NCBI GenBank assembly: GCA_003521845.1
Contig: DPHB01000017.1
Span: forward strand, 2,650-16,135
DNA: 13,486 nucleotides
Reading direction: 5' to 3'
Source: Oceanospirillaceae bacterium
Lineage (GTDB): Bacteria; Pseudomonadota; Gammaproteobacteria; Pseudomonadales; Balneatricaceae
In this document: one piece after another, positions 1-7,561 of the stretch
Layout of the letters: each line of letters opens with the position of its first letter
Numbering within the stretch: the stretch's first letter is position 1
Position numbers and translations under genes: made by a program
Notes under the pieces: model-generated
The model's database searches: none
What the model was told of the DNA's origin: nothing
Seen by the model: only the letters and a program-made list of their open reading frames with translations

Positions 1-553
1 AGAAGAACACCTTCCACGGTGGTGCACCTAGGTCCTGGGCTGCTTCTTCAATAGATTCATCCATTTCTTGTAAGCGAGAGGTCACTACCACGGTAACAAA
101 GGCCGTACAGAAGGTCACATGGGCGATCCAAATGGTGAGCATACCGCGTTGGCCAGGCCAGCCCAAGGACTGCCCCATGGCCACAAACAGTAGCAGCAAG
201 GACAAACCAGTGATGACTTCTGGCATCACTAGTGGTGCCGTGATCATGCTAGTAAAGGCGGTTTTGCCGGTGAAATTGCCCATGCGCACCATCACAATGG
301 AGGCCATGGTACCTAGTACCACGGCGGCAGAAGCCGCCAAAAAAGCAATTTTTAGGCTGATCCAAGCCGCACCCAGCATTTGTGGGTCGCGAAATAGCTC
401 GCCATACCATTTAAACGAGAAACCCGCCCAGACGGTGACCAGCTCCGATTTGTTAAAGGAAAAAATCACCAAAATAAGAATAGGCGCATAAAGGAAAAAG
501 AAGCCCAAACTCAAAACGGTTTTTGAAAAACGTGAAATTCTACCGGTTTGCAT
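1..553 (-). CDS. potI: Putrescine ABC transporter permease PotI/SpuH (partial, C-terminus outside window)
   Basis: Second inner-membrane permease of the putrescine importer. I translated it from the complement of 553: it starts MQTGRISRFSKTV and stays open for 184 codons to the left edge. E. coli PotI is about 281 residues, so roughly two thirds is present. A first hydrophobic segment lies at about residues 14-32, with further membrane segments near 65-88, 101-126 and 140-158. The cytoplasmic EAA loop that docks on the ATPase begins at about 170 (EEAAQDLGAPPW) and is cut by the edge. The start ATG sits 2 bases after the potH stop, and its ribosome site GGAGG overlaps the end of potH, so translational coupling is likely. 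The permease family is certain. Putrescine as substrate is inferred from the neighbours. Confidence 0.93.
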   Translation of the reverse strand, partial: MQTGRISRFSKTVLSLGFFFLYAPILILVIFSFNKSELVTVWAGFSFKWYGELFRDPQMLGAAWISLKIAFLAASAAVVLGTMASIVMVRMGNFTGKTAFTSMITAPLVMPEVITGLSLLLLFVAMGQSLGWPGQRGMLTIWIAHVTFCTAFVTVVVTSRLQEMDESIEEAAQDLGAPPWKVFF

Positions 554-555
554 AG

Positions 556-1434
556 CTACGCCTCCAACTCACGTGATTGATAACGGTGGAAGAAGGTTAT
601 CGGCACCAGCAATAATAAGAGCATAACAATGGCCACAGCCGAAGCTACGGGCCAGTCACGGTTATTAAAGAATTCTTGCCACAGCACCTTACCAATCATC
701 AATGTTTCGGCACCACCGAGCATTTCTGGTATCACAAATTCGCCCACAGAAGGGATAAACACCAACATGGAGCCTGCAATGATACCGGCTTTGGATAAGG
801 GCAGGGTAACAGTCAAGAATGTCTTCCATGGTGGGCAACCTAGGTCGGCTGAGGCTTCTAATAAAGAATTGTCCAGCTTCACCAAGTTGGTATAAATGGG
901 CAAAATCATAAACGGCAAGTAGGCGTATACAATACCAATATACACAGCAAATTCGGTATTCAGCATGGCGATGGGTTGATCAATAATACCCACAGACATC
1001 AAGGCGTTGTTGATCAAACCATTATTTTTTAGGATGCCTACCCAAGCATAAATACGAATCAGAAATGACGTCCATGATGGCAACATCACCATCATCAACA
1101 AGGCATTACGGGAACTAGCATCGGCACGTGCTATCGCATAAGCCATGGGGTAACCAATGATGAGCGCACCAATAGTCGCGAAGAAAGCGATGCGTACCGA
1201 GCTTAGGTATGCCTTGGCGTATAGGCTGTCATCCCAAAGATAATAGTAGTTACCTAGGTTAAGGTTAATAGTCAGTACTTCGTCAGCCCAACCCACCAAA
1301 TCTGTATACGGAGGAATAGCATACTGCATCTCCGAAAAACTGATTTTGAAGACGATGATAAAGGGGACCAGAAAAAACAGTAGTAGCCATACATAGGGCA
1401 CGCCTATGACACTACGGGCTCCGAGTTTGCTCAT
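556..1434 (-). CDS. potH: Putrescine ABC transporter permease PotH/SpuG
   Basis: First inner-membrane permease of the putrescine importer, 292 residues (E. coli PotH is about 317, with a longer N-terminus). The first membrane segment is at about residues 11-29, followed by an extracytoplasmic loop rich in Tyr and Trp (about 38-70). Further membrane segments lie at about 80-102, 113-135, 163-183, 215-235 and 263-282. The EAA loop is at about 193-206 (EASADLGCPPWKTF), as in the binding-protein-dependent permease family. The ATG overlaps the potG stop by 4 bases (ATGA at 1431-1434), which points to coupled translation. With PotI it should form the membrane channel, powered by PotG and fed by PotF. 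Confidence 0.95.
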   Translation of the reverse strand: MSKLGARSVIGVPYVWLLLFFLVPFIIVFKISFSEMQYAIPPYTDLVGWADEVLTINLNLGNYYYLWDDSLYAKAYLSSVRIAFFATIGALIIGYPMAYAIARADASSRNALLMMVMLPSWTSFLIRIYAWVGILKNNGLINNALMSVGIIDQPIAMLNTEFAVYIGIVYAYLPFMILPIYTNLVKLDNSLLEASADLGCPPWKTFLTVTLPLSKAGIIAGSMLVFIPSVGEFVIPEMLGGAETLMIGKVLWQEFFNNRDWPVASAVAIVMLLLLLVPITFFHRYQSRELEA

Positions 1435-2531
1435 TGGTACAGTACCACCGAACTAGAGGCCGACCAGTACAAATAGACTTGGTCTTCCCAGGTGAGTCGT
1501 TGTTCATGGCGGTCCACGTTGGTAGTGGTGGCCATGACGGTTTTGCCCGAGGCCAACTTTACATGGTAAACAGAATGGCCGCCCAAATACGCAATGTCCT
1601 CTACCTTACCATGCAACCAATTGTCGCCTTGTTCGGGTTGGGTACGAGACATGTAAATTTTTTCTGGTCGTACAGCCACTCCCACTTGGGCACCTTCTAC
1701 GGCGTTAACACCACCTTCAACGGATAGCACACAGTTTAAGTCCGTACAGGACAATTGGCTGGCATCTGAACCTACGCCTTGTACCGTGGCATCAAAAATA
1801 TTCACCGAACCGATAAATTCAGCCGTATGGCGACTGTTCGGGAATTCATAAATTTCACTGGGGCTGCCAACCTGCATTATTTCGCCTAAATGCATGACAC
1901 TCACCCGGTTGGCCATCGTCATGGCCTCTTCTTGGTCGTGGGTTACCATAACGCAGGTAACGCCAACAGATTCAATAATATCTACCAGTTCCAATTGCAT
2001 TTGGCTGCGTAGTTTCTTATCAAGGGCGCCCATAGGCTCGTCCAATAACAACACCTTGGGTTTTTTCGCCAATGAACGAGCAAGAGCAACACGTTGACGC
2101 TGGCCACCCGAAAGCTGATTAGGCTTACGCTTGGCAAAGTCTGTCATATGCACCAGCTTCAACATGGCCGCTACCTGGTCTGCAATTTGTGCTTTGGGTA
2201 GCTTGTCCTGTTTCAAACCGAAGGCCACGTTCTGCTCTACGGTCATATGCGGAAACAAGGCATAAGACTGAAACATCATGTTTACGGGACGTTGAAAAGG
2301 TGGCACCTTGGACACATCTTCACCGTCGATAAGAATCGCGCCTTCACTCGGTGTTTCGAAACCCGACATCATGCGCAGTAGCGTAGTTTTACCACACCCA
2401 GAGCCACCCAATAGGGCAAAGATTTCGCCTTTGTTGATGGTCAAACTAACGTCTTTTACAGCGCTTAATTGACCAAAGCGCTTCGTTACTTGGCGTATCT
2501 CTAGCATGGGGCTAGACGCAGCATCGCTCAT
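1431..2531 (-). CDS. potG: Putrescine ABC transporter ATPase PotG/SpuF
   Basis: Cytoplasmic ATP-hydrolysing subunit of the importer, 366 residues (E. coli PotG about 377). Visible motifs in order are Walker A GGSGCGKTT at 42-50, Q-loop Gln88 in MMFQSYALFPHM, the ABC signature LSGGQ at 140-144, Walker B LLLDEP at 161-166 with catalytic Glu165, the D-loop, and switch His198 in VTHDQEEA. The C-terminal 120 or so residues fit the TOBE region of the polyamine/spermidine ATPase subfamily (VAVRPEKIYMS). The ATG has a GGAG ribosome site about 9 bases upstream. The gene lies 91 bases after potF, and a stem-loop in that gap may lower its expression relative to potF. It overlaps potH by 4 bases. Confidence 0.96.
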   Translation of the reverse strand: MSDAASSPMLEIRQVTKRFGQLSAVKDVSLTINKGEIFALLGGSGCGKTTLLRMMSGFETPSEGAILIDGEDVSKVPPFQRPVNMMFQSYALFPHMTVEQNVAFGLKQDKLPKAQIADQVAAMLKLVHMTDFAKRKPNQLSGGQRQRVALARSLAKKPKVLLLDEPMGALDKKLRSQMQLELVDIIESVGVTCVMVTHDQEEAMTMANRVSVMHLGEIMQVGSPSEIYEFPNSRHTAEFIGSVNIFDATVQGVGSDASQLSCTDLNCVLSVEGGVNAVEGAQVGVAVRPEKIYMSRTQPEQGDNWLHGKVEDIAYLGGHSVYHVKLASGKTVMATTTNVDRHEQRLTWEDQVYLYWSASSSVVLYQ

Positions 2532-2573
2532 AGCAAAACTCCGATAGGGTAGTGGGATAAATGAGGGGAAAAC

Positions 2574-2608
2574 GGCTAAGCAGCAAGCAATATGCCTACT
2601 GCTCAGCC
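2574..2608 (-). other. Intercistronic stem-loop between potF and potG
   Basis: Ten-base arms at 2574-2583 and 2599-2608 with a 15-base loop. Read on the transcribed (minus) strand, GGCTGAGCAG pairs with CTGCTTAGCC over all ten positions, one being a G-U pair. The stem is followed by GTTTTCCCC, a run of only four T, too weak for a strong intrinsic terminator. It lies just after the potF stop. In other binding-protein operons such a structure protects the upstream message or attenuates readthrough, so that the binding protein outnumbers the membrane subunits. That role is inferred here; the stem itself is seen directly. Confidence 0.6.
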
Positions 2609-2622
2609 TGTATCACAACGGA

Positions 2623-3720
2623 TTAGTTACCAGTGCGAACGTCAGTCCATGCACGCGTAGCAGCACGAGTCACCTTCGGCGGCAAGATGTCAAACGTGAA
2701 CAACTTGGCCTTGGCTTCAGCACTAGGGTAGATGCCAGGATGATCAAGGATATCTTGTTCTACGTGTGTAGATGCCGCGGCATTAGCGTTGGCGTACCAT
2801 ACGTAGTTGGTGATAGCCGCGGTCACTTCAGGGCGCATCAAGTAGTTCAAGAACTTGTGTGCATTGCCCGCGTTCTTGGCATCAGCAGGAATACCCATCA
2901 TGTCAATCCAAAGTGGTGCACCTTCGGCCGGGATAACATAGTCTACAGCCACACCAGCATCGGCTTCGTCCGCCGCCAATTGCGCCATAAATACGTCACC
3001 AGACCAACCCAATGCCACACAGATGTCGCCGTTAGCTAGGGCATCAATGTAGTTAGATGAGTGGAACTTAGTAATACTAGAACGCACACCTTTTACCACT
3101 TCCGCGCCAGCTTGCCAGTCTTTCTTGTTGGTGCTATTTGGGTCAAGACCCAGGTAGTTCATGGCAATAGGCAATACTTCATCAGCAGAGTCCAAAACGT
3201 GCACACCACATTCCGCAAGCTTAGCCATGTTTTCTGGCTTAAATACCATGTCCCAGCTGCCAACATTAAAGTCATCGCCTAGGGCTTTTTTAACCATATC
3301 AACGTTGTAACCGATACCAGTGGTACCCCACATGTATGGCACACCGTAGGTATTACCTGGGTCAATACCAGCAATGGTGGCCATCATTTCGGCATCCATA
3401 TTCGCTAGGTTAGGTAACTGGGACTTGTCCAACTTTTGGAACACGCCAGCCATGATTTGACGACCCATAAAGGAAGAGCTAGGTACCACTAGATCGTAAC
3501 CTGAGTTACCAGTTAGCAACTTGGCTTCCAGTACGTCGTTGCTGTCAAACATGTCATACACAACCTTGATGCCTGTTTCGGCTTCAAAGTTAGCAATCGT
3601 GTCGTCAGCAATATAGTCAGACCAGTTATAAATGTTTAGTACTTCTTGAGCTTGTGCGCTACCCGCCATCAGGCTAGTTGCACAGGCCAAGGTAGCCAGG
3701 GTGCTTGTAATTTTTTTCAT
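2623..3720 (-). CDS. potF: Periplasmic putrescine-binding protein (PotF / SpuD-SpuE family)
   Basis: Solute-binding subunit that captures polyamine in the periplasm, 365 residues (E. coli PotF 370). It begins with a Sec signal peptide, MKK followed by a hydrophobic core and AQA at 22-24, with likely cleavage before Gln25. The residues that contact ligand in E. coli PotF (Trp37, Ser85, Glu185, Trp244, Asp247, Trp276, Asp278) all have counterparts at a constant offset: Trp33, Ser81, Glu181, Trp239, Asp242, Trp271, Asp273. This favours true polyamine binding. A strong AGGAG (3727-3731) precedes the ATG. Stem-loops lie on both sides. P. aeruginosa has two adjacent binding genes here (spuD for putrescine, spuE for spermidine). 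This window has one, so its exact preference is open. Confidence 0.95.
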   Translation of the reverse strand: MKKITSTLATLACATSLMAGSAQAQEVLNIYNWSDYIADDTIANFEAETGIKVVYDMFDSNDVLEAKLLTGNSGYDLVVPSSSFMGRQIMAGVFQKLDKSQLPNLANMDAEMMATIAGIDPGNTYGVPYMWGTTGIGYNVDMVKKALGDDFNVGSWDMVFKPENMAKLAECGVHVLDSADEVLPIAMNYLGLDPNSTNKKDWQAGAEVVKGVRSSITKFHSSNYIDALANGDICVALGWSGDVFMAQLAADEADAGVAVDYVIPAEGAPLWIDMMGIPADAKNAGNAHKFLNYLMRPEVTAAITNYVWYANANAAASTHVEQDILDHPGIYPSAEAKAKLFTFDILPPKVTRAATRAWTDVRTGN

Positions 3721-3770
3721 TATGCTCTCCTAAGTTAGCTTTTACTTCATTTCTCGCTGTTATTGTTTTA

Positions 3771-3798
3771 GCCAATCCTTACGCTAAGAAGGGTTGGC
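3771..3798. other. Inverted repeat (stem-loop) between spuC and potF
   Basis: Ten-base arms at 3771-3780 (GCCAATCCTT) and 3789-3798 (AAGGGTTGGC) around an 8-base loop. On the plus strand the arms pair fully with one G-T. On the minus strand, which is the transcribed one, the same position is a C-A mismatch. No T run follows on the minus strand, so it is not a typical terminator. It sits in the 103-base gap upstream of potF and could mark a processing site or a protein-binding site. I see no convincing promoter in this gap. Confidence 0.45.
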
Positions 3799-3823
3799 CA
3801 AATTAATTTTCCCGGAGGAAATT

Positions 3824-5200
3824 TTATTGAACTTCTGCATTCACCTTATCTAAGGCCTTGCTTAGCAGATCAATCAATTCGTCTATCTCCGCCTTGGTAA
3901 TACACAAAGGTGGGCTCATAATTAGGCAGTCACCAACAGCACGTACCATCAAACCGCTCTCGATAGCAGAGTCACGTACCTTACCGGCTACATCCACATC
4001 CTTGTCAAATGGCGCGCGCGTGGTTTTGTCTTGGACCAGCTCCAAAGCACCAACCATGGCCATGCCACGTACCTGACCTACCAAGGGGTGGCTACCTAGC
4101 GCGGCCAATTTGGCTTGTAGATAAGGGCCTGTTACGTCACGTACTTGTGCAATCATACCCTCGTTTTCGATTATCTCAATATTGGCTTTGGCCACAGCAG
4201 CCGAAGCTGGATGGCCAGAATAGGTATAACCGTGGGCAAATTCACCACCGGCAATCAATACATCAGCCACACGCTTACTAATGGCGACACCACCGATAGG
4301 CAGGTACCCAGAAGATAGCCCCTTAGCAAACGGGATCATGTCCGCTTCTATGTCAAAGGTCTGGGCGGCAAACCAATTACCGGTACGGCCAAAGCCGGTG
4401 ATGACTTCATCAAGGATAATCAACAGGTCGTACTTTTTGCAAATACGCTGAATTTCTGGCCAGTAGTTGGCCGGTGGAATGATCACGCCACCAGCACCTT
4501 GAATCGGCTCACCAATAAAGGCACCCACATTGTCTGCACCTAGTTCTAGAATCTTGTCTTCTAGCGCTTGCGCCGCACGTAGTCCAAAATCCGTTTCGCT
4601 TTCGCCTGGTAGGGATTCTTTGTACCAGTGTGGCTGCATGATGTGATCGATACCGTCAATGATGCCGCCTTGCTTGTGCATGAACTCCATGCCACCCAAG
4701 CTCATACCGGCCATAGTAGAACCATGGTAAGCATTGGTACGTGATATAACGGTACGCTTGGCTGGTTGGCCTTTTTGCGCCCAATAATGGCGCACCATAC
4801 GTAGGTTGGTGTCGTTAGATTCAGAACCAGAACCGGTAAAGAAAACGTGGCCAATATTGTCAGGCGCCAAGGACTTTACCTTGGCGGCCAGTTCAATAGC
4901 CGGTACGTTGGCGGTACCAAAGAAGCTATTATAATAAGGTAGCTTTTTCATTTGCTCAGCCGCCACATCAGCCAGCTCATCACGACCATAACCAATGTTG
5001 ACACACCACAAACCAGCCATGGCATCCAAAATACGATTACCTTCGGAGTCGTATATATAAACACCCTTGGCGCTAGTAACAACACGCGTACCCTTGCTAT
5101 GCAAAGCTTTAGAATCGGTAAATGGGTGTAGGTAACTATCCCGGTCCATTGCTTGTAGAGCCGCTGTGTTGTTTTGCTCTTGGATCATGGAATTCATCAT
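3824..5200 (-). CDS. spuC: Putrescine:pyruvate aminotransferase (SpuC family)
   Basis: Class-III PLP-dependent aminotransferase of 458 residues; P. aeruginosa SpuC is about 456. It moves an amino group from putrescine (and probably other polyamines) to pyruvate, giving 4-aminobutanal and alanine, and acts in the cytoplasm. Visible features are FTGSGSESND at 121-130 (cofactor phosphate pocket), aromatic-rich NAYHGST at about 156-162, LDEVITGFGRTG at 263-274 with the pyridine-nitrogen Asp264, and FAKGLSSGYLPIGG at 291-304 with Lys293 as the internal aldimine lysine. AAGGAG lies at 5204-5209, just before the paired ATG codons, so the first or second Met is the start. The gap to spuB is 31 bases. 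Its place between spuB and the binding-protein gene matches the P. aeruginosa spu order. Substrate is inferred from family and context. Confidence 0.93.
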   Translation of the reverse strand: MMNSMIQEQNNTAALQAMDRDSYLHPFTDSKALHSKGTRVVTSAKGVYIYDSEGNRILDAMAGLWCVNIGYGRDELADVAAEQMKKLPYYNSFFGTANVPAIELAAKVKSLAPDNIGHVFFTGSGSESNDTNLRMVRHYWAQKGQPAKRTVISRTNAYHGSTMAGMSLGGMEFMHKQGGIIDGIDHIMQPHWYKESLPGESETDFGLRAAQALEDKILELGADNVGAFIGEPIQGAGGVIIPPANYWPEIQRICKKYDLLIILDEVITGFGRTGNWFAAQTFDIEADMIPFAKGLSSGYLPIGGVAISKRVADVLIAGGEFAHGYTYSGHPASAAVAKANIEIIENEGMIAQVRDVTGPYLQAKLAALGSHPLVGQVRGMAMVGALELVQDKTTRAPFDKDVDVAGKVRDSAIESGLMVRAVGDCLIMSPPLCITKAEIDELIDLLSKALDKVNAEVQ

Positions 5201-5231
5201 TGTCTCCTTAATGTCTGAATCGCAGACTGGA

Positions 5232-6575
5232 TTAAACAGTTAACAATAGGTACTCACGCTCCCAAGAGCTGATTACCTGCAAAAAGTTTTCGTTTTCTTT
5301 CTCTTTTACGGACAAGTAAGCCCGTACAAAACGATCACCAAAAATTTCTCGAAGGGGCTCGCAACGGTCAAGTTGAATAAGCGCCTCCGTTAATGAGCGT
5401 GGCAACTCTCGCGTACCTTTATCATAGGCACTGCCTTCCACATGAGCACTAGGCTCCAACTCTTCTACCATACCCAAATACCCACAGGCCAAGGTGGCCG
5501 CCATGGCGAGGTAGGGGTTGGCATCGGCACCACCAACACGATTCTCTACACGTACGTTCGGGCCTTTGGCATCGGGTACTCGCAAACCCACGGTACGGTT
5601 ATCATAACCCCAGTGCACGTTGACCGGTGCCGACTCTTCACGCATATAACGGCGGTAAGAGTTCACATTAGGCGCAAACAAGGCGGTTACGGCCTTGGTG
5701 TACTTTTGCAAACCACCGATGTAATGACGCAAGGCGTCGCTAATTTCGCCATCGCTGCCCATAAATACGTTGTTACCATCGGCATCCAACAAACTCTGGT
5801 GGATATGCATGGAGCTGCCTGGCTGTCCCTCTACTGGCTTTGCCATAAAGGTCGCCGACATATCATGCTTCAGGGCCGCTTCACGTAAGGTGCGCTTAAA
5901 CAAGAACACCTGATCGGCCAAACCTAAAGCTTCACCGTGTACAAAGTTAATTTCCATCTGCCCTAAGCCTTCTTCGTGAATCAAAGTTTCCACATCTAGG
6001 CCTTGTGCTTCGCAGTAGTCATAAACGTCTTCAAACAACGGATCAAATTCATTCACCGCGTCAATGCTGTAGGACTGGCGCCCCGTTTCTGCACGGCCTG
6101 AGCGACCTACCGGTGGTTCCAATGGAAAATCTGGATCCAAGTTGCGCTTAGTTAGATAAAACTCCATTTCAGGTGCCACAATCGGGGTCAAGCCTTGGTC
6201 CGCGTAAAGTTTCAAAACGCGACGCAATACCGTACGTGGAGCCATATCCACAAGTTCATCATTAGCGTCATAGCAATCGTGGATAATTTGCGCCGTTGGC
6301 TCTTGAGCCCAAGGCAATAGCTTGACTGCACTAAGATCCGGCTTTAAATAAATGTCGATTTCAGCATCATCAATCATGCTGTAATCGTTGGTATAATCAC
6401 CGGTCACCGTGAGCATCAGCACGCTTTCTGGTATACGGGTGATGGTGGTCTCAGTAAACTTGGAAGCAGGCATAATTTTGCCACGAGCGATGCCCGTTAA
6501 ATCACTGATAATGCATTCGATCTCAGTGATTTTATTATCTTTCAACCAGCTCTGTATTGACTGAGTTTCACTCAT
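5232..6575 (-). CDS. spuB: Gamma-glutamylpolyamine synthetase, glutamine-synthetase-like (SpuB / PuuA family)
   Basis: Glutamine-synthetase-fold ligase of 447 residues that should join glutamate to the amine of putrescine or another polyamine using ATP. Metal and substrate motifs are in place: EMEFYL at 136-141 (Glu136, Glu138), HEEGLGQMEIN at 200-210, MHIHQSL at 256-262 (His257), NRTVGLRVP at 326-334 (Arg327) and VENRVGGADANPY at 343-355. The adenylylation-site tyrosine motif of true GlnA is not seen; the matching region reads ELPRSLTEAL. This supports an amine ligase and not the nitrogen-assimilating enzyme. It starts 10 bases after puuD stops, with AGGA before the ATG. It is one of two such paralogues in the window (see 7645-9018). 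In P. aeruginosa the equivalent spuB lies in the same position. Confidence 0.93.
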   Translation of the reverse strand: MSETQSIQSWLKDNKITEIECIISDLTGIARGKIMPASKFTETTITRIPESVLMLTVTGDYTNDYSMIDDAEIDIYLKPDLSAVKLLPWAQEPTAQIIHDCYDANDELVDMAPRTVLRRVLKLYADQGLTPIVAPEMEFYLTKRNLDPDFPLEPPVGRSGRAETGRQSYSIDAVNEFDPLFEDVYDYCEAQGLDVETLIHEEGLGQMEINFVHGEALGLADQVFLFKRTLREAALKHDMSATFMAKPVEGQPGSSMHIHQSLLDADGNNVFMGSDGEISDALRHYIGGLQKYTKAVTALFAPNVNSYRRYMREESAPVNVHWGYDNRTVGLRVPDAKGPNVRVENRVGGADANPYLAMAATLACGYLGMVEELEPSAHVEGSAYDKGTRELPRSLTEALIQLDRCEPLREIFGDRFVRAYLSVKEKENENFLQVISSWEREYLLLTV

Positions 6576-6585
6576 AAATATCCTG

Positions 6586-7347
6586 TTATTTGATTTTTAA
6601 GCGCTGCTCACAAGCAGCTTTAAAGCCTCGAAAAATAGCCGTATAAAATGGGTCGTCGTTGACCTGGTATTCTGGATGCCACTGCAAGGCCAAGTTAAAG
6701 GCCGGCGCACTTGGGTCACTAAAGGCTTCGATCAACCCGTCCGCTGCTTTGGCTTCTACTTGCAAACCATGCCCTAGCTGTTTGACGCCTTGGCTATGTA
6801 AGGAATTCACCGATGCTTCGTCTGCACCGTATAGTTCAGCCAGCACACCATTGGCAATGAGTTGTACCTGATGGGCATGGCCATATTGCACCTCACGACT
6901 CGCATGTGTGTCTTCTCGGTGATCCATAAAGCCAGCCTGCTCATGCACGTGCTGATACAGGGTGCCTCCGTAGACCACATTCATTTCCTGAAAACCACGG
7001 CAAACGGCCAACAGGGGTACCGCCTTTTTGATGGCTAGTGACACCAGAGGCAAAGCCAAAGAATCGCGACGCTCATCATAAAGGGTGCCATCGATATGCT
7101 CTCCGCCATAATGAAAGGGCTGCAAGTTACTGTGACTACCTGGCAACAACACACCATCAAGCCCGTCCAACAAGGCATCTAAATCCATACCAGGTTGATC
7201 ACCGCGTTCATTCAGTGCGGGGATTAGCACCGGAACACCACCCATGGCATCAATCACAGCCGCGGCATACTTCTCACCTGCGCGGTGGTAGGCATTAACG
7301 CCGTCCATGCGTACATCGCAAGCTAGACCTATAATGGGCTTTCTCAT
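6586..7347 (-). CDS. puuD: Gamma-glutamyl-GABA hydrolase (PuuD / SpuA), class-I amidotransferase-like
   Basis: Peptidase C26-type hydrolase that splits gamma-glutamyl-GABA into glutamate and GABA, the last step of the glutamylated putrescine route. From the Met at 7347 it is 253 residues, matching E. coli PuuD (254). Catalytic residues are Cys116 in AVCRGFQE, and His224 and Glu226 in LQWHPEYQ. The early PGSHSNLQP (69-77) and HREDTH (143-148) also match the family. The frame stays open for 26 more codons to an ATG at 7425. That extension has no family resemblance and would run through two predicted operators, so I prefer the shorter start. Neither start has a good ribosome site. It is the first gene of the leftward operon, facing spuI across the divergent spacer. 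Confidence 0.92.
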   Translation of the reverse strand: MRKPIIGLACDVRMDGVNAYHRAGEKYAAAVIDAMGGVPVLIPALNERGDQPGMDLDALLDGLDGVLLPGSHSNLQPFHYGGEHIDGTLYDERRDSLALPLVSLAIKKAVPLLAVCRGFQEMNVVYGGTLYQHVHEQAGFMDHREDTHASREVQYGHAHQVQLIANGVLAELYGADEASVNSLHSQGVKQLGHGLQVEAKAADGLIEAFSDPSAPAFNLALQWHPEYQVNDDPFYTAIFRGFKAACEQRLKIK

Positions 7348-7369
7348 ACAATTTTTTGTCGTTTTTAGA

Positions 7370-7386
7370 ATTAGAGGGTGAACAAT
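7370..7386 (+). promoter_or_regulatory. Possible PuuR-type operator, site 1 (weak)
   Basis: GAACA core at 7380-7384. By my hand alignment it matches 9 of 15 positions of the E. coli PuuR consensus as I recall it (AAAATATAATGAACA). The flank upstream of the core is G-rich, so this is the weakest of the four sites in the spacer. Confidence 0.3.
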
Positions 7387-7393
7387 ATCATAA

Positions 7394-7410
7394 ACACGAA
7401 AATGAACACA
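7394..7410 (+). promoter_or_regulatory. Possible PuuR-type operator, site 2
   Basis: GAACA core at 7404-7408 preceded by GAAAAT. It matches 11 of 15 positions of the recalled E. coli PuuR consensus by hand alignment. It is spaced 24 bases from site 1 and 28 from site 3, on the puuD side of the spacer. Confidence 0.5.
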
Positions 7411-7421
7411 AGAGCCGTGCA

Positions 7422-7438
7422 CCATTATTTTGAACAGT
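7422..7438 (+). promoter_or_regulatory. Possible PuuR-type operator, site 3
   Basis: GAACA core at 7432-7436 preceded by ATTATTTT. It matches 10 of 15 positions of the recalled PuuR consensus. It lies beside the ATG at 7425 that I reject as the puuD start. Confidence 0.48.
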
Positions 7439-7544
7439 ACACATTAACTCATAGCTAACCATAACTAATTGTTTTAAATGTATTATTTTAATAATTAGCA
7501 ATAAAACCCATTAGCTTGGCTAAAATAATCAACAAGAGATTTGT

Positions 7545-7561
7545 CATAAATATCGAACAAT
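7545..7561 (+). promoter_or_regulatory. Possible PuuR-type operator, site 4
   Basis: GAACA core at 7555-7559. It matches 10 of 15 consensus positions and shares ATATCGAACAA with site 5 upstream of the puuR-like gene. It lies 9 bases after a TTGTCA hexamer, where a bound repressor could cover a spuI promoter. Confidence 0.55.

Noticed and set aside
132..491. 119-codon plus-strand open frame over potI
   Set aside because: The complement encodes a clear PotI permease from 553 to the window edge. The plus-strand product has no recognisable features.
5213..5227. Small stem GTCTG/CAGAC between spuB and spuC as a terminator
   Set aside because: Only five base pairs, no T run, and the two genes are 31 bases apart in a clear operon.
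5442..5888. 148-codon plus-strand open frame inside spuB
   Set aside because: It lies wholly antisense to a gene with intact glutamine-synthetase motifs, its translation shows no domain or family pattern, and it has no ribosome site. It is a shadow frame.
5232..6575. Housekeeping glutamine synthetase GlnA
   Set aside because: No adenylylation-site tyrosine motif is visible, the chain is shorter than GlnA of enteric type, and the neighbours are all polyamine genes.
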